A stretch of 64,000 nt of DNA from Segatella hominis (GTDB taxonomy: Bacteria > Bacteroidota > Bacteroidia > Bacteroidales > Bacteroidaceae), in assembly GCF_019249725.2 (NCBI RefSeq), contig NZ_CP137559.1, positions 1,549,501-1,613,500 on the forward strand, read 5' to 3'. A model generated the notes under the pieces. It was given only the letters and a program-made list of their open reading frames with translations, was not told the origin of the DNA and ran no database searches. The position numbers and the translations under genes were made by a program. How positions within the stretch are numbered: position 1 is the stretch's first letter; every line of letters starts with the position of its first letter. Of this stretch, positions 27,986-36,331 are shown piece by piece.

Positions 27986-28019
27986 ACAAAAAGAGATAAA
28001 CAACAAAAAGAGATAAACA
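27986..28019. repeat. Short tandem repeat, two 17-bp units
   Basis: The unit acaaaaagagataaaca occurs twice back to back in the AT-rich gap between the convergent recQ and ilvC genes, with a partial third unit running into the terminator. No function is apparent. Confidence 0.6.
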
Positions 28020-28023
28020 ACAA

Positions 28024-28056
28024 AAAGGGAACGACCCCTCGCGGACCATTCCCTTT
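28024..28056 (-). terminator. Terminator between recQ and ilvC
   Basis: AAAGGGAA pairs with TTCCCTTT around a loop rich in further G-U and G-C pairs. On the minus strand it is followed by TTTTTG, so it fits ilvC best. It may also stop recQ transcripts. Confidence 0.65.
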
Positions 28057-28080
28057 CCAACATTATGTACGAGAAAAAAA

Positions 28081-29124
28081 TTAGTTATTTTCTGGACGAA
28101 GTTTACGAACTGTAACACCAGCCTGCCACATTTCCTTGTTGCGCATAGCCTCGAGTTCAGCGTTCAACTTCTCACGGTAATCAGCCTGAGAGTTCTTGTC
28201 GATAGAAATCTGAGCCTCATTACCAGTCTTAACAGAGTAATACAACCACTCCATAACAGGCTTGATAGCCTCACGGAAACGAGGAGCCCAGTCAAGAGCA
28301 CCACGCTGTGCAGTTGTAGAACAGTTAGCATACATCCAATCCATACCCTTCTCACCGAAGAGAGGGCCAAGGCTCTGAGTCAGCTCCTCAACAGTCTCGT
28401 TGAAAGCCTCAGATGGAGAGTGACCGTTCTCACGAAGTACATCGTACTGAGCCTCCAAAAGACCCTCGATAGCACCCATCAAAGAACCACGCTCACCAGT
28501 AAGGTCAGAAGTAGCCTCACGCTGGAATGTAGTCTTGAACAAATATCCTGCACCGATACCGATACCGAATGCAATAGTCTTTTCCTCTGCTTTACCAGAT
28601 GCATCCTGATATACAGCGTAAGAGCAGTTCAAACCACGACCCTCGCAGAACATTGTGCGGAGAGAAGTACCAGAACCCTTAGGTGCAACCATGATAACAT
28701 CAATATCCTTAGGTGGAACTACGCCTGTGCGATCGCTCCAGTTGATAGCGAAACCATGTGAATAATACAAAGTCTTACCTGCTGTGAGGTGTGGCTTGAT
28801 TTTTGGCCAGCAAGCAATCTGACCGGCATCAGAAAGCAACATACAGATGATAGTACCCTTTTCTGCAGCTTCCTCGATAGAGAACAAAGTCTTACCAGGA
28901 ACCCAACCATCCTTCAGACACTTCTCATAGGTTTTACCCTGACGCTGTCCAACGATGACATTGAAACCATTATCGCGAAGGTTACAAGCCTGACCAGGAC
29001 CCTGAATACCATAACCGATAACTGCGATAGTTTCGTTCTTCAATACTTCACGTGCTTTCTCCAATGAAAATTCATGACTGGTGACAACAGTTTCCATTAC
29101 GCCACCGAAATTCATTTCTGCCAT
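28081..29124 (-). CDS. ilvC: Ketol-acid reductoisomerase
   Basis: NADPH-dependent isomerization and reduction of acetolactate or acetohydroxybutyrate, the second step of valine, leucine and isoleucine synthesis. The start MAEMNFGGVMETVVTS at 29124 is preferred; the open frame extends 39 codons further into a GC-rich leader that has no family similarity. Motifs: VIGYGIQGPGQACNLRDNG (Rossmann loop), APKGSGTSLR, and the C-terminal knotted domain with the acidic metal ligands in EEATSDLTGERGSLMGAIEG and VEELTQS. 347 residues, short class I type. It follows the thioesterase gene but has a promoter of its own. Confidence 0.95.
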   Translation of the reverse strand: MAEMNFGGVMETVVTSHEFSLEKAREVLKNETIAVIGYGIQGPGQACNLRDNGFNVIVGQRQGKTYEKCLKDGWVPGKTLFSIEEAAEKGTIICMLLSDAGQIACWPKIKPHLTAGKTLYYSHGFAINWSDRTGVVPPKDIDVIMVAPKGSGTSLRTMFCEGRGLNCSYAVYQDASGKAEEKTIAFGIGIGAGYLFKTTFQREATSDLTGERGSLMGAIEGLLEAQYDVLRENGHSPSEAFNETVEELTQSLGPLFGEKGMDWMYANCSTTAQRGALDWAPRFREAIKPVMEWLYYSVKTGNEAQISIDKNSQADYREKLNAELEAMRNKEMWQAGVTVRKLRPENN

Positions 29125-29275
29125 AATTATTTTTTTTTGTGCGGCTTGCCGTTGTGGAGCCGCGGGTTTAACTTGTCCATACGGATGCGAGCTAATTCTT
29201 ATCCAAAGAATGCCTGTTTGATCCGTCCACCCCCTATCCAAGAGGGCGGCTCTGGGTTTATTTTCTTATCTGGGT
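29125..29275 (-). promoter_or_regulatory. Long GC-rich leader of ilvC
   Basis: About 150 nt lie between the -7 box and the ilvC start. The segment is far more GC-rich than its surroundings and holds two hairpins: GCGGCT/AGCCGC (29141-29163 region), 14-35 nt before the start codon, and a CCGCCC/GGGTGG-type hairpin near 29225-29252. A run of nine A residues precedes the ATG and can serve as an A-rich initiation site. No Ile/Val/Leu-rich leader peptide is present, so classical attenuation is not supported. Function unknown. Confidence 0.45.
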
Positions 29276-29308
29276 GCAAAGGTAATAAATCAATATGAAA
29301 CTACCAAA
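29276..29308 (-). promoter_or_regulatory. Promoter of ilvC
   Basis: Minus strand: TTTG (29305-29308), 20-bp spacer, TACCTTTGC (29276-29284), a full match to the Bacteroidota consensus. It lies just upstream of the leader, partly beyond the thioesterase stop codon. Confidence 0.75.
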
Positions 29309-29316
29309 TTTTTCTT

Positions 29317-30105
29317 TCACTTTTTTACAAATTTCGCTTTACTTCTTACAACTTCGACTTCTTTTGCGTCATTTTTGCAGATTTTTGTTATCTTTATGCA
29401 ATATTCTCCCTCATTTACTTCCTCCTGATAGAAATTGAGACGGTCGCCCTGATGACTCTCTGCCACGTATGCAATTTCAAATCTCTGCAAAAAATGGGTC
29501 TTGTAGTAATCCAAGTCGAATAAATCAAGAATATGTTCGATATATTTCACTGAATTGATATGTCCATTGACATCTACATCATTATAATAGGTGTCGATAC
29601 TGCGCACAAACTTGGCATCGGCAGACATCTTGACACGAGAACTGGCTGCTATAGGACATTCTTTCTCTTCCTCGATATACTCCTTGATAAGTCCATCATG
29701 GATGGAGAATATATCTACCGGCTGTCGGGTCTCAGTATCTATCATCGCCCACACACTCTTGCCATAGCCATATACCTTCTCCTCTTCTTCATCAGCAGCA
29801 AGCTTACCACATATCTTGAAATCACGGGCTGTGAAATACTTCATGGCATTCTCCACCCAGGTCTCAACATAGAACTTGTCATACGACTTTGGCATCTCGG
29901 TCATCTCAATGGCCAAGCGACTAAGCACCCAGGTCTTATGTCGTGGCATGAGATAGTTCATGCCATAACCACGGTCGTTGCTATGAAAATCGGCAGCATT
30001 CAACAAATGATTGCCCAAATGCCCCATAAACAGGTGACTGGAAAAGTCACAATGAAAAGGTTCCGAAAGAAACTCGTATCTTCCTACTTTACTTAATAAT
30101 TCCAT
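29317..30105 (-). CDS. Acyl-ACP thioesterase
   Basis: Hydrolyses acyl-ACP to release fatty acids. The 262-residue protein is a double hotdog of the plant FatA/bacterial acyl-ACP thioesterase family: first half with SHLFMGHLGNHLLNAADFHSNDRGYGMNYLMPRHKTWVLSRL, second half with the catalytic region YYNDVDVNGHINSVKYIEHILDLF (Asp/Asn/His cluster, DVNGHxN). It sits between ilvN and ilvC in the branched-chain amino acid locus, which hints at a link to branched-chain acyl groups. That link is inference. It has its own promoter after the ilvN terminator. Confidence 0.9.
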   Translation of the reverse strand: MELLSKVGRYEFLSEPFHCDFSSHLFMGHLGNHLLNAADFHSNDRGYGMNYLMPRHKTWVLSRLAIEMTEMPKSYDKFYVETWVENAMKYFTARDFKICGKLAADEEEEKVYGYGKSVWAMIDTETRQPVDIFSIHDGLIKEYIEEEKECPIAASSRVKMSADAKFVRSIDTYYNDVDVNGHINSVKYIEHILDLFDLDYYKTHFLQRFEIAYVAESHQGDRLNFYQEEVNEGEYCIKITKICKNDAKEVEVVRSKAKFVKK

Positions 30106-30146
30106 ATCTTATACGAAAAAAATGCCTTCTTGTTTTTAAATTCTTT

Positions 30147-30179
30147 GCAAATCTACAATTTTTTATTGAGAATGCCAAA
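30147..30179 (-). promoter_or_regulatory. Promoter of the acyl-ACP thioesterase gene
   Basis: Minus strand: TTTG (30176-30179), 20-bp spacer, TAGATTTGC (30147-30155). Together with the hairpin upstream it separates this gene from the ilvD-ilvB-ilvN transcript. Confidence 0.7.
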
Positions 30180-30216
30180 GAAAAGACCGAGAATTTCTTC
30201 TGCTAACGGCGTTCAT

Positions 30217-30266
30217 AAAAACAAACGAGCTACAACCGTAGAACAACTGTCTTACGATCGTAGCCC
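30217..30266 (-). terminator. Terminator after ilvN
   Basis: On the minus strand a 14-bp stem (30253-30266 with 30227-30240, three G-U pairs, 12-nt loop) is followed by a GTTTGTTTTT run (30217-30226), 28 bp after the ilvN stop codon. Confidence 0.65.
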
Positions 30267-30293
30267 GCTTATCCCTATATTTCTCTATCTCTG

Positions 30294-30839
30294 TTATTCC
30301 TCCGCACTCTGCTTCAGATAATCTGAGATAGGCTCATCGAAACTTCTTGTGACTGCAATACGGCCTGAGCGGGTATATTGCAAGAGACAATCAAAACTGT
30401 TCAACTTATGGAACAAGTCTGCAATATCCTCTGTCAAACCAGCCAAGAGTACCGTACTGTAAGTTGGATTAACCTCCATCATACGAGCATCATGCTTGCG
30501 GATTGTACGGGAAACCTCAGGGTTTTCCAGCAGAACAGGAGTTGAAATCTTGAAAAGAGCCACCTCATGGATGAAAATCTGATCATCCGCATAGTAATCA
30601 CTCTTCACGACATCGATTTTCTTCTCTATCGCCTTATTGATTTTCTCTATCTGCTCAGGATCACTCCATACCGTAATGGTATATTTGTGGATATTCTTGA
30701 TGCTGCTGGCCGATACGTTCAGGCTCTCGATATTTACTTGTCTGCGGGTGAATACTGCGGTAATCTGATTCAGGATACCCGCAATGTTCTCTGAATAAAC
30801 AAGCAATGTATATAATTTCTTGTCACTATTATTGTCCAT
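30294..30839 (-). CDS. ilvN: Acetolactate synthase small (regulatory) subunit
   Basis: Regulatory subunit that activates IlvB and confers valine feedback inhibition. The 181-residue protein starts with an ACT domain (LYTLLVYSENIAGILNQITAVFTRRQVNIESLNVS, the GxLxRIxxxFxRRxxNI-type signature), followed by the C-terminal ACT-like half. It lies 89 bp after ilvB on the same strand, the standard order. Confidence 0.93.
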   Translation of the reverse strand: MDNNSDKKLYTLLVYSENIAGILNQITAVFTRRQVNIESLNVSASSIKNIHKYTITVWSDPEQIEKINKAIEKKIDVVKSDYYADDQIFIHEVALFKISTPVLLENPEVSRTIRKHDARMMEVNPTYSTVLLAGLTEDIADLFHKLNSFDCLLQYTRSGRIAVTRSFDEPISDYLKQSAEE

Positions 30840-30928
30840 CTTATTTTTCCTTTCTAAAATGTCTGTTACACTTTACTTTGTAAAATGCTGGTTACACCTT
30901 AATTATATATATATATGAATCGAGAACT

Positions 30929-32644
30929 TTAGTAATGAAGTTCCAACTGCATTTCATCAACACTCTTGCCAGGCAAGGTCATCGGAACGATGTCCTCATC
31001 TTCCTTGATGGCGCACTCCAGAAGGTAAGGCCCCTTGGTAGCAATCATCTTCTCCACTTTCGCCTTCAGATCCTTGCGGTCGATGACCACATCGTAAGGA
31101 ATGCCGTAAGCCTTGGCTATTTCCTCATAACGAGGGTTCAGCATGTGGGTAAAGGAGCGACGGCCTTCAAACATCAGGTCTTGCCACTGACGTACATTGC
31201 CAAGATAATTGTTGTTCAGGAGAATCATCTTCACAGGTGCCTGCTGCTCCATGATCGTACCCAATTCCTGGATATTCATCTGGAAACCGCCATCACCGAA
31301 GAAACAGCAGATGGTTCTGTCTGGAGCACCAAAGGTTGCACCGATAGCAGCAGGAAGACCGAATCCCATAGTTCCAAATCCACCACTGGTAACAATACTC
31401 AGTTTCTTGGTGAACTTGAAGTAGCGGCTACTGATCATCTGGTTCTGACCTACGTCGTTCACGAGAACAGCCTCATTATGGGTAGCTTCCGTTACCACAT
31501 TGGTCACCTCGCCCATCAGCAGAGGACCCTCTGTAGGATGGATATCCTTCTCGATTACCTTCTCCTGCTCCTGCTGGCGATAAACCTCGAATGAATCTCT
31601 CCACTCACGGTGAACATTCTTGTTCAGCAAACGGGTAATTGCCGGCAAAGTCTGCTTACAGTCACCTATCACAGCAACATCCGTCTTGATGACCTTGTCA
31701 ATTTCAGCCTTGTCTATATCCAGATGGATGATTTTAGCCTGCTTAGCATATTTGGAAGGAACACCAGTAATACGGTCGCTGAAACGCATACCAATAGCGA
31801 TCAGCACATCACACTCCTGAGTCTTCATGTTGGTAGCATACGAACCGTGCATACCGAGCATACCCATATTCAACGGATGATTGCTTGGTAAAGCAGAAAG
31901 ACCGAGCAGCGTACGACCTGCAGGAATATCAGCCTTCTCCAGAAATTCAATCAACTCATTGTGAGCACCACCCAATTCCACGCCATGACCTACCAGCGCA
32001 AATGGGCGCTTGGCATTATTGATCAATTCAGCTGCCTCCTCTACAGCCTTGGCATCTATGGCAGGATAAGGATTGTAAGAGGTAACCTTCTCACATTTCA
32101 CAGGTTCCCACTCACAAGTAGCAATCTGGGCATTCTTGGTAAAGTCGAGAACGACAGGACCTGGACGACCGCTGCGGGCAATATAGAAAGCACGGCTCAC
32201 AGCCCAAGCCACATCCTCAGGACGACGAATCTGATAAGCCCATTTAGAGATAGGTTGGGTAACACCCACCAGATCAACCTCCTGGAACGCATCCGTTCCC
32301 AAGGCGCCTACACCTACCTGACCAGCAATAACCACGATAGGTGTAGAATCCATCATGGCATCAGCAATACCAGTCAAAGTATTTGTTGCTCCAGGACCAC
32401 TGGTCACGAGTGTCACGCCCACTTCGCCGCTGACTCGAGCATAGCCCTGTGCAGCATGAGCAGCAGCCTGCTCGTGACGTACCAAGATGTGATCAAACAC
32501 CTTATTTTCTCCTCTCGTGTAACCATACAGTGAATCAAACACTGGCATGATGCTTCCCCCCGGATAACCGAAAATGGTTGTTACACCCTCAGCTTTCAGG
32601 GAGCGCATCAACGCTTCTGCTCCTGTTATTACTTCTTTTGCCAT
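30929..32644 (-). CDS. ilvB: Acetolactate synthase large (catalytic) subunit
   Basis: ThDP-dependent condensation of two pyruvates (or pyruvate plus 2-ketobutyrate), the first common step of branched-chain amino acid synthesis. The start MAKEVITGAEALMRSLK at 32644 fits the family. Motifs: IFGYPGGSIMPVFD, the catalytic Glu in RHEQAAAHAAQGYAR, FAD-domain region in the middle, and the ThDP-binding GDGGFQMNIQELGTI ... NNNYLGNVRQW. 571 residues, normal. In the gap to ilvD (108 bp) aatgggaa (32668-32675) can pair with ttcccatt (32705-32712). Confidence 0.95.
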   Translation of the reverse strand: MAKEVITGAEALMRSLKAEGVTTIFGYPGGSIMPVFDSLYGYTRGENKVFDHILVRHEQAAAHAAQGYARVSGEVGVTLVTSGPGATNTLTGIADAMMDSTPIVVIAGQVGVGALGTDAFQEVDLVGVTQPISKWAYQIRRPEDVAWAVSRAFYIARSGRPGPVVLDFTKNAQIATCEWEPVKCEKVTSYNPYPAIDAKAVEEAAELINNAKRPFALVGHGVELGGAHNELIEFLEKADIPAGRTLLGLSALPSNHPLNMGMLGMHGSYATNMKTQECDVLIAIGMRFSDRITGVPSKYAKQAKIIHLDIDKAEIDKVIKTDVAVIGDCKQTLPAITRLLNKNVHREWRDSFEVYRQQEQEKVIEKDIHPTEGPLLMGEVTNVVTEATHNEAVLVNDVGQNQMISSRYFKFTKKLSIVTSGGFGTMGFGLPAAIGATFGAPDRTICCFFGDGGFQMNIQELGTIMEQQAPVKMILLNNNYLGNVRQWQDLMFEGRRSFTHMLNPRYEEIAKAYGIPYDVVIDRKDLKAKVEKMIATKGPYLLECAIKEDEDIVPMTLPGKSVDEMQLELHY

Positions 32645-32752
32645 TATTATTATATTTATTTCAAAGGAATGGGAAAATTCCACTCTATATCATCCAAGCA
32701 GAACTTCCCATTACCTTTCTACTGAAGATTTCAAAAACTATATATTTTCATC

Positions 32753-34555
32753 TTAATCAATGATTCTGACACCACCCTTGTCTGCAGAACTTACACTCTG
32801 AGCGTATGCACGCAAAGCCTTGCTTACCACACGGTTACGCTTCAAAGGCTGCTGAGGACGGGCTGCCAATTCTTCATCTGACAACTTCACGTTGATAGAA
32901 CGACTTGGAATATCAATGACAATGATATCACCATCCTTAATCTTACCGATATTACCACCGGCAGCTGCTTCTGGAGAAATATGACCGATACTCAAACCGG
33001 ATGTACCACCAGAGAAACGACCATCAGTAATCAGGGCACACTCCTTGCCCAAATGGCGGCTCTTGATGTAAGAAGTAGGATACAGCATCTCCTGCATACC
33101 TGGACCACCCTTAGGACCCTCGTGAGTAATAACCACGCAGTCACCGGAGTTAACCTTTCCGTCAAGAATACCCTCACAAGCATCCTCTTGAGAATCGAAG
33201 CAAACCGCAGGACCCTCAAAGTGCCAAAGTACAGGATCCACACCCGCTGTCTTCACTACACAACCATTCTGAGCGATATTACCGAAGAGAACAGCCAGAC
33301 CACCATCCTTTGTATAAGCATGTTCCAAGTCACGGATACATCCATTCTCGCGGTCAGTATCAAGACTTTCCCACTGAGCATCCTGACTACCCATCTGGGT
33401 AGAGAATTTTCTACCAGGTGCAGAATGATAGATTCTATCTGCCTCTGGATCAAGCTCAGAACCTGTGATATCATATTTCTTCATCTGCTCATCAAGTGTC
33501 TTTCCATCAACACGTTTTACGCTACCATTGATCAAGCCACCCTTGTTCAACTCATTCAGGATACCCATGATACCACCCGCACGATTGCACTCCTGAACAC
33601 TATATTTCTGAGTATTTGGAGCCAACTTGCAGAGACAAGGAACCTTGCGGCTCAACTGATCGATATCCTCCATCTTGAAATCAGCACCAGCTTCCTGAGC
33701 TACTGCTAAAAGATGAAGCACCGTATTGGTACTACCACCCATTGCGATATCGAGAGTCATTGCATTGAGGAAAGCATCACGTGTTGCAATATTACGTGGC
33801 AAAACACTCTCATCACCATCCTCATAATAAGCATAAGCATTCTTCACTACCTGACGAGCAGCATCCTTGAAGAGTTGGATACGATTCTTGTGTGTTGCCA
33901 AGATTGTACCATTTCCTGGGAGACTCAAACCAATAGCCTCAGTCAGCGAGTTCATAGAATTGGCAGTGAACATACCCGAACAGCTACCACAACCAGGACA
34001 AGCACATTGTTCTATCTGCTTCATCTCCTCATCAGAAACACTGGTGTCAGCACCCTTGATCATAGCTGTAATCAAGTCAGCATTCTCACCCTTCCAACGA
34101 CCAGCTTCCATAGGGCCGCCAGAGCAGAATATAGTAGGAATGTTCAAGCGCATAGATGCCATGAGCATACCAGGAGTCACCTTATCACAATTAGAGATAC
34201 AAATCATGGCATCAGCCTTATGAGCATTGACCATATACTCTACAGAATCTGCGATAATGTCACGGCTTGGCAAAGAGTAAAGCATTCCGTCATGACCCAT
34301 AGCAATACCATCATCTACAGCGATGGTATTAAATTCGGCTGCATAACAACCCATTGCCTCAATTTCCTTCTTGACTATCTGACCGATTTCATGAAGATGA
34401 GTATGACCAGGCACAAACTGTGTAAAGCTATTCACAATAGCAATAATTGGTTTGCCAAACTGCTCATGTTTCATACCTGCAGCTACCCAAAGTGCACGGG
34501 CACCTGCCATTCTTCTGCCTTCAGTACAGACGCTACTTCTTAATGGATGTTTCAT
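32753..34555 (-). CDS. ilvD: Dihydroxy-acid dehydratase
   Basis: Fe-S enzyme dehydrating 2,3-dihydroxy acids to 2-keto acids, third step of valine and isoleucine synthesis. 600 residues with the family start [23 protein letters not shown]. Cluster and Mg ligands: [34 protein letters not shown], and the C-terminal [20 protein letters not shown]. It is first gene of ilvD-ilvB-ilvN, driven by a good promoter 28 bp upstream, with only a short 5' UTR, so no leader-peptide attenuator is possible here. Confidence 0.96.
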   Translation of the reverse strand: MKHPLRSSVCTEGRRMAGARALWVAAGMKHEQFGKPIIAIVNSFTQFVPGHTHLHEIGQIVKKEIEAMGCYAAEFNTIAVDDGIAMGHDGMLYSLPSRDIIADSVEYMVNAHKADAMICISNCDKVTPGMLMASMRLNIPTIFCSGGPMEAGRWKGENADLITAMIKGADTSVSDEEMKQIEQCACPGCGSCSGMFTANSMNSLTEAIGLSLPGNGTILATHKNRIQLFKDAARQVVKNAYAYYEDGDESVLPRNIATRDAFLNAMTLDIAMGGSTNTVLHLLAVAQEAGADFKMEDIDQLSRKVPCLCKLAPNTQKYSVQECNRAGGIMGILNELNKGGLINGSVKRVDGKTLDEQMKKYDITGSELDPEADRIYHSAPGRKFSTQMGSQDAQWESLDTDRENGCIRDLEHAYTKDGGLAVLFGNIAQNGCVVKTAGVDPVLWHFEGPAVCFDSQEDACEGILDGKVNSGDCVVITHEGPKGGPGMQEMLYPTSYIKSRHLGKECALITDGRFSGGTSGLSIGHISPEAAAGGNIGKIKDGDIIVIDIPSRSINVKLSDEELAARPQQPLKRNRVVSKALRAYAQSVSSADKGGVRIID

Positions 34556-34582
34556 ATTGTTTTTATATTTTCAATTTTGACT

Positions 34583-34618
34583 GCAAAGATACTGAGAATT
34601 TATGTAATAACCAACAAA
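34583..34618 (-). promoter_or_regulatory. Promoter of ilvDBN
   Basis: Minus strand: -7 box TATCTTTGC (34583-34591) with TTG (34612-34614) 20 bp upstream and TTTG (34615-34618) adjoining. The start codon is about 28 bp from the box. Confidence 0.75.
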
Positions 34619-34871
34619 TTTCACATAAACTTTCATTTTATTGCGAATTTCGTAACATAAACCAACGATTTACTTTCGATTTATTACAGAAACTACACAT
34701 TTCCGTTAGAATTGAGCATTCAAATAAACTAAAAATACAAAAACTATAACCTAAATTTTCTATATTATTTCACTCCTCCTTGGGTTGTACCTCACATCAA
34801 TTATGAACATACAATTACAGGAACAGAAAAAACATCCGATGGAACAGAAAGTAACATCAGATGGAACAAAA
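34619..34871. other. AT-rich intergenic stretch between ilvD and the OmpA gene
   Basis: No gene is seen in this roughly 250-bp part of a 381-bp gap. It holds a twofold direct repeat of acatc(c/a)gatggaaca (about 34838-34868) near the OmpA-gene terminator. Otherwise I see nothing. Confidence 0.5.
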
Positions 34872-34901
34872 AAATCCCCAAGGCAAAAACCTTGAGGATT
34901 T
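34872..34901 (-). terminator. Terminator of the OmpA-family gene
   Basis: Minus strand: AAATCCTCAAGG pairs with CCTTGGGGATTT (one G-U), 6-nt loop, followed by a T run. It lies 35 bp after the stop codon. Confidence 0.8.
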
Positions 34902-34936
34902 ATATGTTTGATAAAAAAATCTAATCAATGCATTTA

Positions 34937-36070
34937 TTACTCAGCAACGCTGTTGTCGTTGAAAGTAGAAACGCGGTTGAACTCAACCTGCTTGAAAAGC
35001 TTGTCTGTTGCGCCCATACCCTTAGTTGTCAAACGGTCAGCAGCAATCTTGTACTTCTTTACCAATACATTCTTAACTGCCTCAGCACGCTTCTCTGAAA
35101 GCTTCTGATTCAACTCCTTAGGACCCTCTGGAGAAGCATAACCCTTAATCTCGATGTTAGCCTCTGGGTGATTCTTCATATACTGAGAAATCAACTCGAT
35201 GTTAGGCATCTGACTCTTCTCTACATTAAACTTGCCCTGCTGGAACAATACAGTAGGCTGCAAGTTTGTAGCTGTAGCTGGCTTTACATACTTAGGCTTC
35301 TTGTTGCACTCGTCAAGAGCGTTCTGAAGATCCTTGATCTGCTTGTCCTTAGCTGAGAGCTGAGAATCCTTGTTATTCAAATCGTTGCGGAGGTCGTTGA
35401 TCTGGCTGTTCAAACCATCGATCTCAGACTGATCACGGAGCTGAGCGATTGTGAAGTTGTGAGAACCGTTAGAGTTCTTGAACTTGTAGATGAAACCAGC
35501 GTTCAACTGGAAGCCAGACTTGTTGATGTCATAAGCAACACCCTCATAACCATCACCATTCAAAGCCCAGTTCATAGATGGCTCTACATAGAACTGCCAT
35601 GCCTTGTCAGCACCGAAGTTAACTGCGAAATCGATACCAGCCTTAGAAGTCAAAGCATTCCAGTTATTTGCTGTACCGAAAGAGTGTGCCCAACCAAGAC
35701 CATAAACAGGGATAACCTCGAATGTACGTGGCTCACCCTTGTAACCAGCAAACCAGTTGCTCAAGTTTACAGTACCAATCAAGCTTGTGTTCATATAACG
35801 AACAGTAGTCTTTGATGGATATGCGTTGTGATCGTTGAAGTAAACATTGCTCTCAGCAGCCAAACCGAATACTGGAGTAAACCAACGACCGATACGAAGA
35901 CCAGCATTAGAGTTGAGGTTATTCAACCAACTGTGATTTGTTGTCTTTGTCATTACACCGCCATTAACGCCGATGTAGAAGTTGTCGAAAGTCTTGCTTT
36001 CAGTAACAGTCTGAGCTGATACTGATACTGCCATAGCTACGGCAGCAAACAATAAAACTAACTTTTTCAT
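34937..36070 (-). CDS. OmpA-family outer membrane protein
   Basis: Abundant outer-membrane beta-barrel anchored to peptidoglycan. Signal peptide MKKLVLLFAAVAMAVSVSAQ; an N-terminal barrel of about 190 residues with alternating strands ending in aromatic residues (FYIGVNGGVMTK, GLRIGRWFTPVFGLAAES); a coiled-coil linker (LRDQSEIDGLNSQINDLRN ... LSAKDKQIKDLQ); and a C-terminal OmpA domain with NPEANIEIKGYASPEG-like and LSEKRAEAVKNVL peptidoglycan-binding motifs. 377 residues. It resembles the major OmpA (Omp40/41-like) proteins of Bacteroidales. Codon use is strongly biased, as expected for high expression. Confidence 0.92.
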   Translation of the reverse strand: MKKLVLLFAAVAMAVSVSAQTVTESKTFDNFYIGVNGGVMTKTTNHSWLNNLNSNAGLRIGRWFTPVFGLAAESNVYFNDHNAYPSKTTVRYMNTSLIGTVNLSNWFAGYKGEPRTFEVIPVYGLGWAHSFGTANNWNALTSKAGIDFAVNFGADKAWQFYVEPSMNWALNGDGYEGVAYDINKSGFQLNAGFIYKFKNSNGSHNFTIAQLRDQSEIDGLNSQINDLRNDLNNKDSQLSAKDKQIKDLQNALDECNKKPKYVKPATATNLQPTVLFQQGKFNVEKSQMPNIELISQYMKNHPEANIEIKGYASPEGPKELNQKLSEKRAEAVKNVLVKKYKIAADRLTTKGMGATDKLFKQVEFNRVSTFNDNSVAE

Positions 36071-36141
36071 GTCTCTCTAAAATTTGTTAAATAATATCAT
36101 TATATTTCTTCATGCAAATACTGCACAAATATTTATTCGAG

Positions 36142-36175
36142 TGCAAAGTAATAAAAAAAAACTTTAACTACCAAA
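36142..36175 (-). promoter_or_regulatory. Promoter of the OmpA-family gene
   Basis: Minus strand: TTTG (36172-36175), 21-bp spacer, and TTACTTTGC (36142-36150), one position off the TAnnTTTGC consensus. The predicted 5' UTR is about 65 nt. The rest of the 261-bp gap to the arabinofuranosidase stop is AT-rich with nothing else visible. Confidence 0.6.
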
Positions 36176-36331
36176 TATTTTCCTCTATTTTTTACATTTC
36201 ACCCTATAAAACATGCAAAAAAGCCAATATTCATTCCTTTTTCGAACAATCATATCGGTTTTCTTGCATATTTTATATCGGTTTTAGATATATATACACA
36301 TCTCACACAAAATATCCTTTCAGAAAAAAAT

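Noticed and set aside
29126-29182. A 17-codon ORF (MDKLNPRLHNGKPHKKK) just before ilvC as a leader peptide
   Set aside because: It has almost no Ile, Leu or Val codons and no terminator follows it, so it does not fit attenuation; it could at most be a chance frame in the leader.
30130-30321. A 63-codon plus-strand frame between the thioesterase and ilvN genes
   Set aside because: It overlaps the ilvN terminator and thioesterase promoter and shows no protein-like features.
32645-32752. A riboswitch or attenuator between ilvD and ilvB
   Set aside because: Only an 8-bp hairpin is present, with no terminator or leader ORF.
33713-34543. Long plus-strand frames opposite ilvD, and similar ones opposite pflB, ilvB, the aminotransferase and SRP genes
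   Set aside because: All are antisense shadows without initiation signals or recognisable domains.
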